From: an uncultured Roseateles sp.
Lineage (GTDB): Bacteria > Pseudomonadota > Gammaproteobacteria > Burkholderiales > Burkholderiaceae_C
Reading direction: 5' to 3'
Assembly: GCF_963422335.1 (NCBI RefSeq)
Contig: NZ_OY729424.1
Coordinates: forward strand, 4,526,001 to 4,590,000
Length of the DNA stretch: 64,000 nt
Position numbers and translations under genes: made by a program. The number at the start of each line of letters is the position of its first letter. Position 1 is the first letter of the stretch. Below the pieces are notes generated by a model. The model was not told where the DNA came from. It did not search any database and saw only the letters and a list, made by a program, of their open reading frames with translations. Below are positions 1-7,977 of the stretch, one piece after another.

Positions 1-1
1 A

Positions 2-2221
2 CAATGGCAGCAGGTGCAGGAAGCCCGCCGGCTGGGCCGGCCGGTGATTGCCGCGCCGCTGCAGCTGATCCAGGGCGGCCAGGGCATCATCCAGCGCGCG
101 CCGGTATTCCTGCGCGATGCCGGGCGGCCAGAGGGGCAGCGCTACTGGGGCGCGGTCTCGGTCGTGGCCGACCTGCAGCAGTTCGTGGCCAGCAGCGGCC
201 TGGCCGACAACCAGGCGCTGGAGCTGGCGCTGTTCGAGGCCGACACGCCCGGCCACCCCGGCAGGCACCTGTGGGGGCCGGTGGCGCTGAAGGCGGCCCG
301 TCCGGCAATACAGATCGCCCAGCTGCCCGGTGCGAACTGGGCGCTGCTGGCCGTGCCCCGGGGGGGCTGGCAGCTCGGTTCGAACTGGCTGGCCCCCGAT
401 GTGCTGGCCACCCTGCTGGGTGGCGTGCTGGTCTGCGGCCTGCTGAGCCTGCTGGTGCGCCAGCAGCAGGCGCTGTGCCAGCGCAACGAGGCCCTGTCGG
501 CCGAGATCGAGCAGGGCCGGCTGGCCCGCGAACAGCTGGAGGAATCGCAGGCGCGCTTTCGCAGCCTGGCGGCCCTGGCCAGCGACTGGGTCTGGGAGCA
601 GGACGCCGAGCTGCGCTTCACCTTTGTCTCGCGCGCCGCCGAAGAGGCCACCGAGGTGCACACGCAAACCATCATCGGTCACCGCCGCTGGGACTCGGCC
701 AGCCTGGCCCCGGGGGTGGACTGGACGGCGCACCGCGCGCTGCTGGAGCGGCACGAGCCCTTCCGTGACTTCGAGTACGCCCAGTACACCGAGAACGGCG
801 AGCTGCGCCATGTCAGCATCTCCGGCGTGCCCCTGTTCGATGCACAGGGCGGTTTCCAGGGCTACCGGGGCACCGGCCGCAACATCACCGCCACCAAGCA
901 GGCAGAGCAGGCGCTGCGCGAGTCTGAGGCGGCCCTGCTGCAGGCCCGCGACCGGCTGCAGGCGGTGCTGGACGCGGCCGTCGAAGTCGCCATCATCGCC
1001 ACCGACATGGACGGGCGGATGATTCTGTTCAACCGCGGCGCCGAACGGATGCTGGGCTACGCCGAGCACGAAATGCTGGGCCAGAACCCGGCGCTGCTGC
1101 ATCTGCGCGAGGAGGTCGAGACACGTGCAGGCGAATTGGCCACCGAGCTCGGCCGTCCGGTGCAAGGTTTCGAAACCTTTGTGCTGCGGGCGATGGAGCG
1201 TGGCAGCGAGACCCGCGAGTGGACCTACCGCCACCGCGACGGGCACACGCTGGCCGTGTCCTTGAGTGTGTCCCACGTGCGTGCCCGCGACGGCGGCCCG
1301 CTGGGCTTTCTGGGCGTGGCCCGCGACATAAGCGCCCAGCGCCAGGCCGAGCAGCAGCTGCGCCAACTCAATGCCGAGCTGGAGTCACGCGTGCAGGCAC
1401 GCACCGCCGAGCTCAGCGAGGCACTGAGCCATCTGCGCCAGGCCCAGGACGAGCTGCTGCGCTCCGAGAAGATGGCCGCCCTGGGCTCGCTGGTGGCCGG
1501 CGTGGCCCACGAGCTGAACACGCCGCTGGGCAACTGCCTGACCACCGCCTCGACCCTGGATGAGCGCACCCGCGAGGTCCGCCGCCACTTTGCCGACAAC
1601 AGCCTGCGCCGCTCGACGCTGGAAGCCTATTTCGAGGACGCCGGCACCGCCGCCAAGATCATGCTGCACGGCATGGGCACGGCCAACGAGCTGGTGGCGC
1701 ACTTCAAGCAGCTGTCGGTGGACCAGACCAGCGTGCAACGCCGCAGCTTCACCCTGCAATCGGTCGTCGACGACGTGCTGAGCCTGATGCGGGCGCGCTG
1801 GAAGGCCACGCCCTACCGGATCGAGACCGCGATCGATCTGGCGGCCAAGCTGGACGGCTTTCCCGGCCCGCTGGGCCAGGTGCTTAGCAATCTGATGCTC
1901 AATGCCCTGCTGCACGGTTTCGAGGGTCGCGAGCAGGGCCTGCTGCGCATCAGCGCCCGCCAGCTGTCCGAGCAGGACTACGAACTGATCGTCGAAGACG
2001 ATGGCCAGGGCATGAGCGACGAGGTGCGCCGGCGCGCCTTCGACCCCTTCTTCACCACCAAGATGGGCCGCGGCGGCACGGGCCTGGGCCTCAACATCGT
2101 CTACAACATCGTCACCGGCGTGCTGGGCGGCCAGGTCGAGCTGCACAGCGCACCAGGCCAGGGCTGCCGGTTTGTATTCCGCCTGCCCCGGGTGGCACCA
2201 GAACTGACCGGCTCGCCCTAG
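2..2221 (+). CDS. CHASE-PAS-PAS sensor histidine kinase (5' partial)
   Basis: Membrane sensor kinase whose beginning lies left of the window; the frame is open to base 2. Counting from the Met at base 14, residues 1-110 look like the C-terminal half of a periplasmic CHASE domain. A membrane helix spans about 128-149, followed by two PAS domains (about 180-295 and 310-440), a coiled coil, and a HisKA H-box whose phospho-acceptor is His499 in VAGVAHELNTPLG. The HATPase has an N-box (NLMLNALLHG), an EDDGQGM motif and a TGLGLNIVYNIV G-box. No receiver or output domain is attached, so it must signal to a separate regulator. Its TAG stop overlaps the purL stop on the opposite strand by 3 bases. Kinase identity is clear; the ligand is unknown. 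Confidence 0.9.
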   Translation, partial: QWQQVQEARRLGRPVIAAPLQLIQGGQGIIQRAPVFLRDAGRPEGQRYWGAVSVVADLQQFVASSGLADNQALELALFEADTPGHPGRHLWGPVALKAARPAIQIAQLPGANWALLAVPRGGWQLGSNWLAPDVLATLLGGVLVCGLLSLLVRQQQALCQRNEALSAEIEQGRLAREQLEESQARFRSLAALASDWVWEQDAELRFTFVSRAAEEATEVHTQTIIGHRRWDSASLAPGVDWTAHRALLERHEPFRDFEYAQYTENGELRHVSISGVPLFDAQGGFQGYRGTGRNITATKQAEQALRESEAALLQARDRLQAVLDAAVEVAIIATDMDGRMILFNRGAERMLGYAEHEMLGQNPALLHLREEVETRAGELATELGRPVQGFETFVLRAMERGSETREWTYRHRDGHTLAVSLSVSHVRARDGGPLGFLGVARDISAQRQAEQQLRQLNAELESRVQARTAELSEALSHLRQAQDELLRSEKMAALGSLVAGVAHELNTPLGNCLTTASTLDERTREVRRHFADNSLRRSTLEAYFEDAGTAAKIMLHGMGTANELVAHFKQLSVDQTSVQRRSFTLQSVVDDVLSLMRARWKATPYRIETAIDLAAKLDGFPGPLGQVLSNLMLNALLHGFEGREQGLLRISARQLSEQDYELIVEDDGQGMSDEVRRRAFDPFFTTKMGRGGTGLGLNIVYNIVTGVLGGQVELHSAPGQGCRFVFRLPRVAPELTGSP

Positions 2222-5200
2222 CCGAGGAAGGCCCGGGCGTTGCGGAACATCCGCATCCACGGGCTTTGCTCATTGATGTCGCCAGGCGTCCAGCTCATCA
2301 AGGCATTGCGGAACACCCGCTCCGGGTGCGGCATCAGCACGGTGAAGCGGCCGTCGGCCGTGGTCACCGAGGTCAAGCCGCCGGGGCTGCCGTTCGGGTT
2401 GAACGGGTAGGCCTCGGTGGCGGCACCGAAGTTGTCGACGAAGCGCAGTGCCTTGAGCACCTTGCTGTCGTCGCCGCGCTGCGAGAAGTCGGCAAAGCCT
2501 TCACCGTGGGCGACGGCGATCGGCAGCCGGCTGCCCGTCATGCCCTGGAAGAAGGCGGACGGGCTGTCCAGCACCTCGACCATGGCCAGGCGAGCCTCGT
2601 ACTGCTCGCTCTTGTTGCGGGTGAAGCGCGGCCAGGCCTCGGCGCCGGGGATGATGGGCGCCAGGGCCGCCATCATCTGGCAGCCATTGCAGACGCCCAG
2701 TGCCAGGGTGTCCTTGCGGGCAAAGAAGGCAGCGAACTGCTCGGTCAGCACCGGGTTGAACATCACCGAGCGGGCCCAACCCTCGCCGGCACCCAGGGTG
2801 TCGCCGTAGCTGAAGCCGCCGCAGGCGACGAAGCCCTGGAACTGGTCCAGCCGCGCTCGGCCGGTCTGCAGATCGCTCATGTGCACATCGAAGGTGTCGA
2901 AGCCAGCCTGGTCCATCGCATAGCTCATCTCGACATGCGAGTTGACGCCCTGCTCGCGCAGGATGGCCAGCTTGGGCCGTGCCTTGCCGATGAAGGGCGC
3001 GGCCGGGTCGACGGCCTCGTCGAAGCTCAGATGCTGGTGCAGGCCGGGATCGTTGGAGGCACCGGCAGCGGCGTGCTCGGAATCGGCGCAGGCCGGGTTG
3101 TCGCGCAGGCGGGCGATCTGCCATGACACCTGATCCCAGCTCTTGTGCAGCGTTTCCAGCGGCGCCTGGAACACCTGCTTGGCGTCGCGCCAGACCTCCA
3201 CAATGCCTGTGTCATTGGGCTTGCCGATGACATGGCTGTGCTTGGACAGGCCATGCTCGCGCAGGGTCTGCAGCACGGTGTCGCGGTGGCTGGTCGCCAC
3301 CTGCAGCACCGCGCCCAGCTCCTCGTTGAACAGGGCCTTCAAGGTCAGCTCGTCGCGACGGCCGCTGACCTGGGCGGCCCAGTTCTTCGAGTCGCCATGG
3401 TCGGCGCGGCTGTCGGCAATGCCGTCGCTCTCCGTCACCAGCATGTCCACGTTCAGGCTGACGCCGCGGTGGCCGGCAAAGCCCATTTCGCAGACAGCCG
3501 CCCACAGGCCACCGTCGCTGCGGTCGTGGTAGGCCAGGATCTGGCCGCGCTCGCGCAGCTGGTTCACCGCCAACACCAGGCGCTTCAAGGCATCGGCGTC
3601 ATCCAGATCCGGCACCACATCGCCGCTCTGGTTCAGCACCTGGGACAGGATGGAGCCCGCCATGCGGTTCTTGCCGCCGCCCAGATCGACCAGCAGCAAG
3701 GTCGTGTCGCCGACCTTCAGCTGCGGCGTCAGGGTGCCTTCGATGCTGTCCAGCGAGGCGAAGGCGGTGACGATCAGCGACACCGGCGCGGTGACCTGCT
3801 TTTCGATGCCGGCCTCGTTCCAGCGCGTGCGCATCGACAGGGAATCCTTGCCCACCGGCACGCTGATGCCCAGGGCCGGGCACAGCTCCATGCCCACGGC
3901 CTTGACGGTGTCGTACAGCGCCGCGTCCTCGCCGGGCTCACCACAGGCGGCCATCCAGTTGCAGCTGAGCTTGACCCGCTCCAGCTGGAACGGCGCGGCC
4001 AGCAGATTGGTGATGGCCTCGGCCACGGCCATACGGCCCGAGGCCGGCGCGTCCAGTGCGGCCAGCGGCGTGCGCTCGCCCAGGCTCATCGCCTCGCCGC
4101 GCAGGCCCGCGTAGTCGGCCAGGGTGACCGCGCAATCGGCCACCGGCACCTGCCAGGGACCGACCATCTGGTCGCGGTGGTTCATGCCGCCCACCGTGCG
4201 GTCGCCGATGGTGATCAGGAAGCGCTTGCTGGCCACGGTCGGGTGGCGCAGCACGTCGAAGGCGAGCTGGTCCAACTTCAGGCCGGTCAGGTCCAGCGCC
4301 GGTGCGGTGCGGGCCACGCGCTTGACGTCGCGGTGCACCTTGGGCGGCTTGCCCAGCAGCACGTCCATGGGCATGTCGATGGCGCGTTCGCCGCCCTCGC
4401 CGTCTTCAAGAATCAGCGCCTTGGCCTCGGTGGCCACGCCGACCACGCCAAACGGGCAACGCTCGCGCTCGGCCATGGCCCGAAACATCGGCAGGCTCTC
4501 CGGCGCGATGGCGATGACGTAGCGCTCCTGGCTCTCGTTGCACCAGATTTCCTTGGGCGCCAGGCCGGTTTCTTCCAGCGGCACCTTGCTCAGGTCAAAG
4601 CGTGCGCCCATGCCGGCGCCGTCCACCAGCTCGGGGAAGGCATTGCTGATGCCGCCGGCACCCACATCGTGAATGGCCAGGATGGGGTTCGCCTCGCCGA
4701 GGCTCCAGCAATGGTTGATGACCTCCTGGGCCCGGCGCTCGATCTCGGGGTTGCCGCGCTGCACCGAGTCGAAGTCGAGCTCGGCGGCATTGACGCCGGC
4801 CGCCATCGAGCTGGCCGCACCGCCGCCCATGCCAATGCGCATGCCGGGGCCGCCCAATTGAATCAGCAGTGTGCCGGCCGGGAACTCGATCTTGTGCGTC
4901 TGGCCGGCGCTGATCTGGCCCAGGCCGCCGGCAATCATGATGGGCTTGTGATAGCCGCGCATCACGCCCGCCACTTCTTGTTCGTAGACGCGGAAGTAGC
5001 CGGCCAGATTGGGTCGGCCAAACTCGTTGTTGAAGGCGGCGCCACCCAGGGGGCCGTCGATCATGATCTGCAAGGCGCTGGCGATGTGGCCGGGCTTGCC
5101 GTAGGGCTGCTGCTCCCAGGGCTCGTTCGTGCCGGGCAGATAGAGGTTGGAGACCGAGAAGCCGGTCAGGCCCGCCTTGGGCTTGGAGCCACGGCCGGTC

Positions 5201-6204
5201 GCGCCCTCGTCACGGATCTCGCCGCCGGCGCCGGTCGAGGCGCCCGGGAACGGCGAAATCGCGGTCGGGTGGTTGTGCGTCTCGACCTTCATCAAGACGT
5301 GGGCGACCTCGTTGCGCGCGCCGTACTGCGGTGCGTTGGTATAGCCCATGGGCGCCCAGCGTTCGATGGGCCCGCCCTCCATCACCGAGGCATTGTCCGA
5401 ATAGGCCACCACCGTGTGCTGGGGTGCCAGCGCATGGGTGTTGCGGATCATGCCGAACATCGAGCGCTCCTGCGCCACGCCGTCGATGGTGAAACTGGCA
5501 TTGAAGATCTTGTGCCGGCAGTGCTCGGAATTGGCCTGGGCGAACATCATCAGCTCGACGTCACTGGGGTTGCGCTTCAACTTGATGAAGGCGGCTTCCA
5601 GATAGTCGATCTCGTCGGCCGACAGGGCCAGGCCGAAATCGCTATTGGCTTTTTCCAGTGCCGTGCGGCCCAGGCCCAGCACGTCCACCCATTCCATCGC
5701 CTGGCCGACCTTGTCGTCGAACAGGTGTTTCGCCTCATCACGGGCCAGCAGCACGCTTTCGGTCATGCGATCGTGCAGCAGCGCGGCGCAGTCCAGCAGC
5801 TCCTGCTCGGTCAAGGTCTTGACGCCACCCAGCAGGCCGGTTTTCAGCGTCAGGCGGAACTCGGTCACGCGTTCGACGCGGTGCACGCCAAGCCCGCAGT
5901 TGTGGGCGATATCGGTGGCCTTGGACGCCCAGGGCGAGACCGTGCCCAGGCGCGGCGCCACCACCACCAGGGTGCCCTCGGTGCTGCCGGCATAGGCGTC
6001 GCCGTAGCTCAGCAGGGCAACCAGCTTGTCGAGTTCCGGGCGCTCCAGCGCCTCGTCGCTCCAGACCCAGTGCACGTGGCGGGCATCGACGGCGGTGATG
6101 CGCTCATTGACGGTCTGGAGCCGGGGCAGCAGCGCCTGGGCGCGAAAAGCCGACAGGGCGTTGCCGCCTTCGAAATGGGTCAGGTGCTTGGGGGTGGAAG
6201 CCAT
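2218..6204 (-). CDS. purL: Phosphoribosylformylglycinamidine synthase
   Basis: Large single-chain FGAM synthase: converts FGAR, glutamine and ATP to FGAM in step 4 of cytoplasmic purine synthesis. The chosen ATG at 6204 (MASTPKHLTHFEGG) gives 1328 residues, close to the roughly 1300 of proteobacterial PurL; the open frame extends further upstream but that part has no family features. The C-terminal glutaminase domain carries the nucleophile Cys in LGVCNGCQMM and the catalytic His in MPHPERVF. The synthase half shows the expected VETHNHPTAISPFPGA and GAGGEIRDEGATGRG motifs. It is transcribed alone, convergent with the histidine kinase and divergent from the PEP-CTERM gene. No purine riboswitch is visible in the 178-bp upstream gap. 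Confidence 0.98.
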   Translation of the reverse strand: MASTPKHLTHFEGGNALSAFRAQALLPRLQTVNERITAVDARHVHWVWSDEALERPELDKLVALLSYGDAYAGSTEGTLVVVAPRLGTVSPWASKATDIAHNCGLGVHRVERVTEFRLTLKTGLLGGVKTLTEQELLDCAALLHDRMTESVLLARDEAKHLFDDKVGQAMEWVDVLGLGRTALEKANSDFGLALSADEIDYLEAAFIKLKRNPSDVELMMFAQANSEHCRHKIFNASFTIDGVAQERSMFGMIRNTHALAPQHTVVAYSDNASVMEGGPIERWAPMGYTNAPQYGARNEVAHVLMKVETHNHPTAISPFPGASTGAGGEIRDEGATGRGSKPKAGLTGFSVSNLYLPGTNEPWEQQPYGKPGHIASALQIMIDGPLGGAAFNNEFGRPNLAGYFRVYEQEVAGVMRGYHKPIMIAGGLGQISAGQTHKIEFPAGTLLIQLGGPGMRIGMGGGAASSMAAGVNAAELDFDSVQRGNPEIERRAQEVINHCWSLGEANPILAIHDVGAGGISNAFPELVDGAGMGARFDLSKVPLEETGLAPKEIWCNESQERYVIAIAPESLPMFRAMAERERCPFGVVGVATEAKALILEDGEGGERAIDMPMDVLLGKPPKVHRDVKRVARTAPALDLTGLKLDQLAFDVLRHPTVASKRFLITIGDRTVGGMNHRDQMVGPWQVPVADCAVTLADYAGLRGEAMSLGERTPLAALDAPASGRMAVAEAITNLLAAPFQLERVKLSCNWMAACGEPGEDAALYDTVKAVGMELCPALGISVPVGKDSLSMRTRWNEAGIEKQVTAPVSLIVTAFASLDSIEGTLTPQLKVGDTTLLLVDLGGGKNRMAGSILSQVLNQSGDVVPDLDDADALKRLVLAVNQLRERGQILAYHDRSDGGLWAAVCEMGFAGHRGVSLNVDMLVTESDGIADSRADHGDSKNWAAQVSGRRDELTLKALFNEELGAVLQVATSHRDTVLQTLREHGLSKHSHVIGKPNDTGIVEVWRDAKQVFQAPLETLHKSWDQVSWQIARLRDNPACADSEHAAAGASNDPGLHQHLSFDEAVDPAAPFIGKARPKLAILREQGVNSHVEMSYAMDQAGFDTFDVHMSDLQTGRARLDQFQGFVACGGFSYGDTLGAGEGWARSVMFNPVLTEQFAAFFARKDTLALGVCNGCQMMAALAPIIPGAEAWPRFTRNKSEQYEARLAMVEVLDSPSAFFQGMTGSRLPIAVAHGEGFADFSQRGDDSKVLKALRFVDNFGAATEAYPFNPNGSPGGLTSVTTADGRFTVLMPHPERVFRNALMSWTPGDINEQSPWMRMFRNARAFLG

Positions 6205-6382
6205 GGGAGCCCGTAGATGGCAGGGCAAATACCCTGCCGGTGCAAGAAAGTGCGGGATTTTACCGGGGTGTGGCGGCCCGCGACCTGCGAACAAACGAAA
6301 CACGTCGTCAACGCGGTCGAAGCGCGCCTGAAACCCGGGTTGCCGAGACTGCAGCGCCACCCTTCGACTTCAAGGAATCGCC

Positions 6383-7105
6383 ATGCGCAAGTTCCCTCTC
6401 CCGCTGCTTGCCGCAGCCCTGCTGCTGGGCAGCTCTGCCGTTCGGGCCGGCCTGGTCGGCCGTGATCTGGACGGCAACCAGGCCAATGGTGCCGAGGCCT
6501 ACTACGACAGCGAGCTGAACATCAGCTGGCTGGCCGACGCCAACTATGCCAAGACCTCTGGCTATCACCCCAACGGCCACATGAAGTGGGACGACGCCAA
6601 CGCCTGGGCGGCCCAGCTGAATGTCGACGGCATCGGCGGCTGGCGCTTGCCGAAAATGCTAGGCCCCGCCGCGCCCTGCGACAAAAACCAGCTATGGTCC
6701 GGTGGCAACTGCGGCTTCAATGTCGACCCGGGCAGCAGCGAGCTTGCCCACATGTTCTACGCGACCCTGGGCAATCTGGCCTCGCGCTACCTGGACGGCA
6801 GCTTTCGCCCTGGCATGACGGGCGTGGACTTCGGCATGGTCGCCACCGGCCCGTTCACGCAGCTGGCCAATGACGACTACTGGCTGGGCACGAAATACCA
6901 GTTCGACAACTACGACGATGCCCTGCACTTCGACGGCGCCGCCGGCTATCAGAGCTTTCTGATCAAGGACTACACCTACCTCGCCTGGGCGGTGCACGAT
7001 GGCGACGTCGGTGCTGCCCTGGTGCCCGAACCCGGCTCCGTGATGCTGACGCTGGCCGGGCTGCTGGCCCTGGGTGTCAGCCGGCGTTGCCGCAGGCCAG
7101 GCTGA
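6383..7105 (+). CDS. PEP-CTERM protein with DUF1566-like domain
   Basis: Secreted protein of 240 residues. It has an N-terminal signal peptide (MRKFPLPLLAAALLLGSSAVRA). The middle resembles the DUF1566 / Lcl C-terminal fold: a WLADANYAKTSGY segment, a GWRLPK motif and paired cysteines. The C-terminus is a PEP-CTERM sorting tail, with VPEPGS, a hydrophobic helix and a final RRCRRPG basic cluster. Proteins of this class are recognised by an exosortase and delivered to the cell surface or exopolysaccharide; no exosortase gene is in this window. A good ribosome site (aaggaatcgcc) precedes the ATG. It stands alone between purL and map. The function beyond surface sorting is unknown. Confidence 0.88.
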   Translation: MRKFPLPLLAAALLLGSSAVRAGLVGRDLDGNQANGAEAYYDSELNISWLADANYAKTSGYHPNGHMKWDDANAWAAQLNVDGIGGWRLPKMLGPAAPCDKNQLWSGGNCGFNVDPGSSELAHMFYATLGNLASRYLDGSFRPGMTGVDFGMVATGPFTQLANDDYWLGTKYQFDNYDDALHFDGAAGYQSFLIKDYTYLAWAVHDGDVGAALVPEPGSVMLTLAGLLALGVSRRCRRPG

Positions 7106-7156
7106 AAAGCACCCACCGTTGCCAGGCAAGGCGGTGCCGGTGAGATAATCCCGCCT

Positions 7157-7969
7157 ATGACGATCACGATCAAAACCGGCGCCGACATTGACGGCATGCG
7201 CGTGGCCGGACGCCTGGCCTCCGAAGTCCTGGACATGCTGACGCCCCATGTCGTGCCCGGCATCAGCACCGAAGCGCTGGACAAACTGGCCCACGACTAC
7301 ATCTTCAACGTTCAGCAGGCGATTCCCGCACCGCTGAATTACGCGCCACCGGGCTACTCGCCCTACCCCAAGTCGATCTGCACCTCGATCAACCACCAGG
7401 TCTGCCACGGCATTCCGAATGACAGGCCGCTGAAGAACGGCGACATCGTCAATATCGACGTGACCGTGATCAAGGACGGCTGGCATGGCGACACCAGCCG
7501 CATGTTCGTCGTCGGCGAGGGTTCGATCGCCGCCAAGCGCCTGTGCCAGATGACCTACGAGTCGATGTGGAAGGGCATTGCCAAGGTCAAGCCGGGCATG
7601 CGCCTCGGTGACATCGGCCACACCATCCAGACCTTTGCCGAGAACCTCGGCTTCTCCATCGTGCGCGAGTTCTGCGGCCACGGCATAGGCCGCAAGTTCC
7701 ACGAAGAGCCCCAGGTCATGCACTACGGCCGCCCCGGCACGATGGAAGAGCTGGTGCCCGGCATGATCTTCACCATCGAGCCCATGGTCAACGCCGGCAA
7801 GCGCGAGATCCGCGAGATGGGTGACGGCTGGACCATAGTCACCAAAGACCGGTCGCTGTCGGCCCAGTGGGAACACACAGTGCTGGTCACGGAAACCGGT
7901 TACGAGGTGCTGACGCTCTCGGCCGGCAGCCCGCCCCTGCCCGCCTTCATCACCGCCACCGCGACCTGA
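7157..7969 (+). CDS. map: Methionine aminopeptidase, type I
   Basis: Removes the initiator methionine from nascent proteins in the cytoplasm. At 270 residues it has the usual type Ia length. The metal-binding pattern is present: Asp residues in IVNIDVTVIKDGWHGDTSRMF, the His of EFCGHGIGRKFHEEP, and the Glu residues in FTIEPMVN and SAQWEHTVLV. The start at 7157 (MTITIKTGADIDGMR) matches the family N-terminus. The gene is followed after 8 bp by glnD in the same direction; map next to glnD is a common betaproteobacterial arrangement. Its C-terminal dozen residues are slightly extended. Confidence 0.97.
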   Translation: MTITIKTGADIDGMRVAGRLASEVLDMLTPHVVPGISTEALDKLAHDYIFNVQQAIPAPLNYAPPGYSPYPKSICTSINHQVCHGIPNDRPLKNGDIVNIDVTVIKDGWHGDTSRMFVVGEGSIAAKRLCQMTYESMWKGIAKVKPGMRLGDIGHTIQTFAENLGFSIVREFCGHGIGRKFHEEPQVMHYGRPGTMEELVPGMIFTIEPMVNAGKREIREMGDGWTIVTKDRSLSAQWEHTVLVTETGYEVLTLSAGSPPLPAFITATAT

Positions 7970-7977
7970 GGCGGCCC

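Noticed and set aside
3145..6216. 1023-codon plus-strand frame opposite purL
   Set aside because: Antisense of a confidently identified purL; same GC-driven effect.
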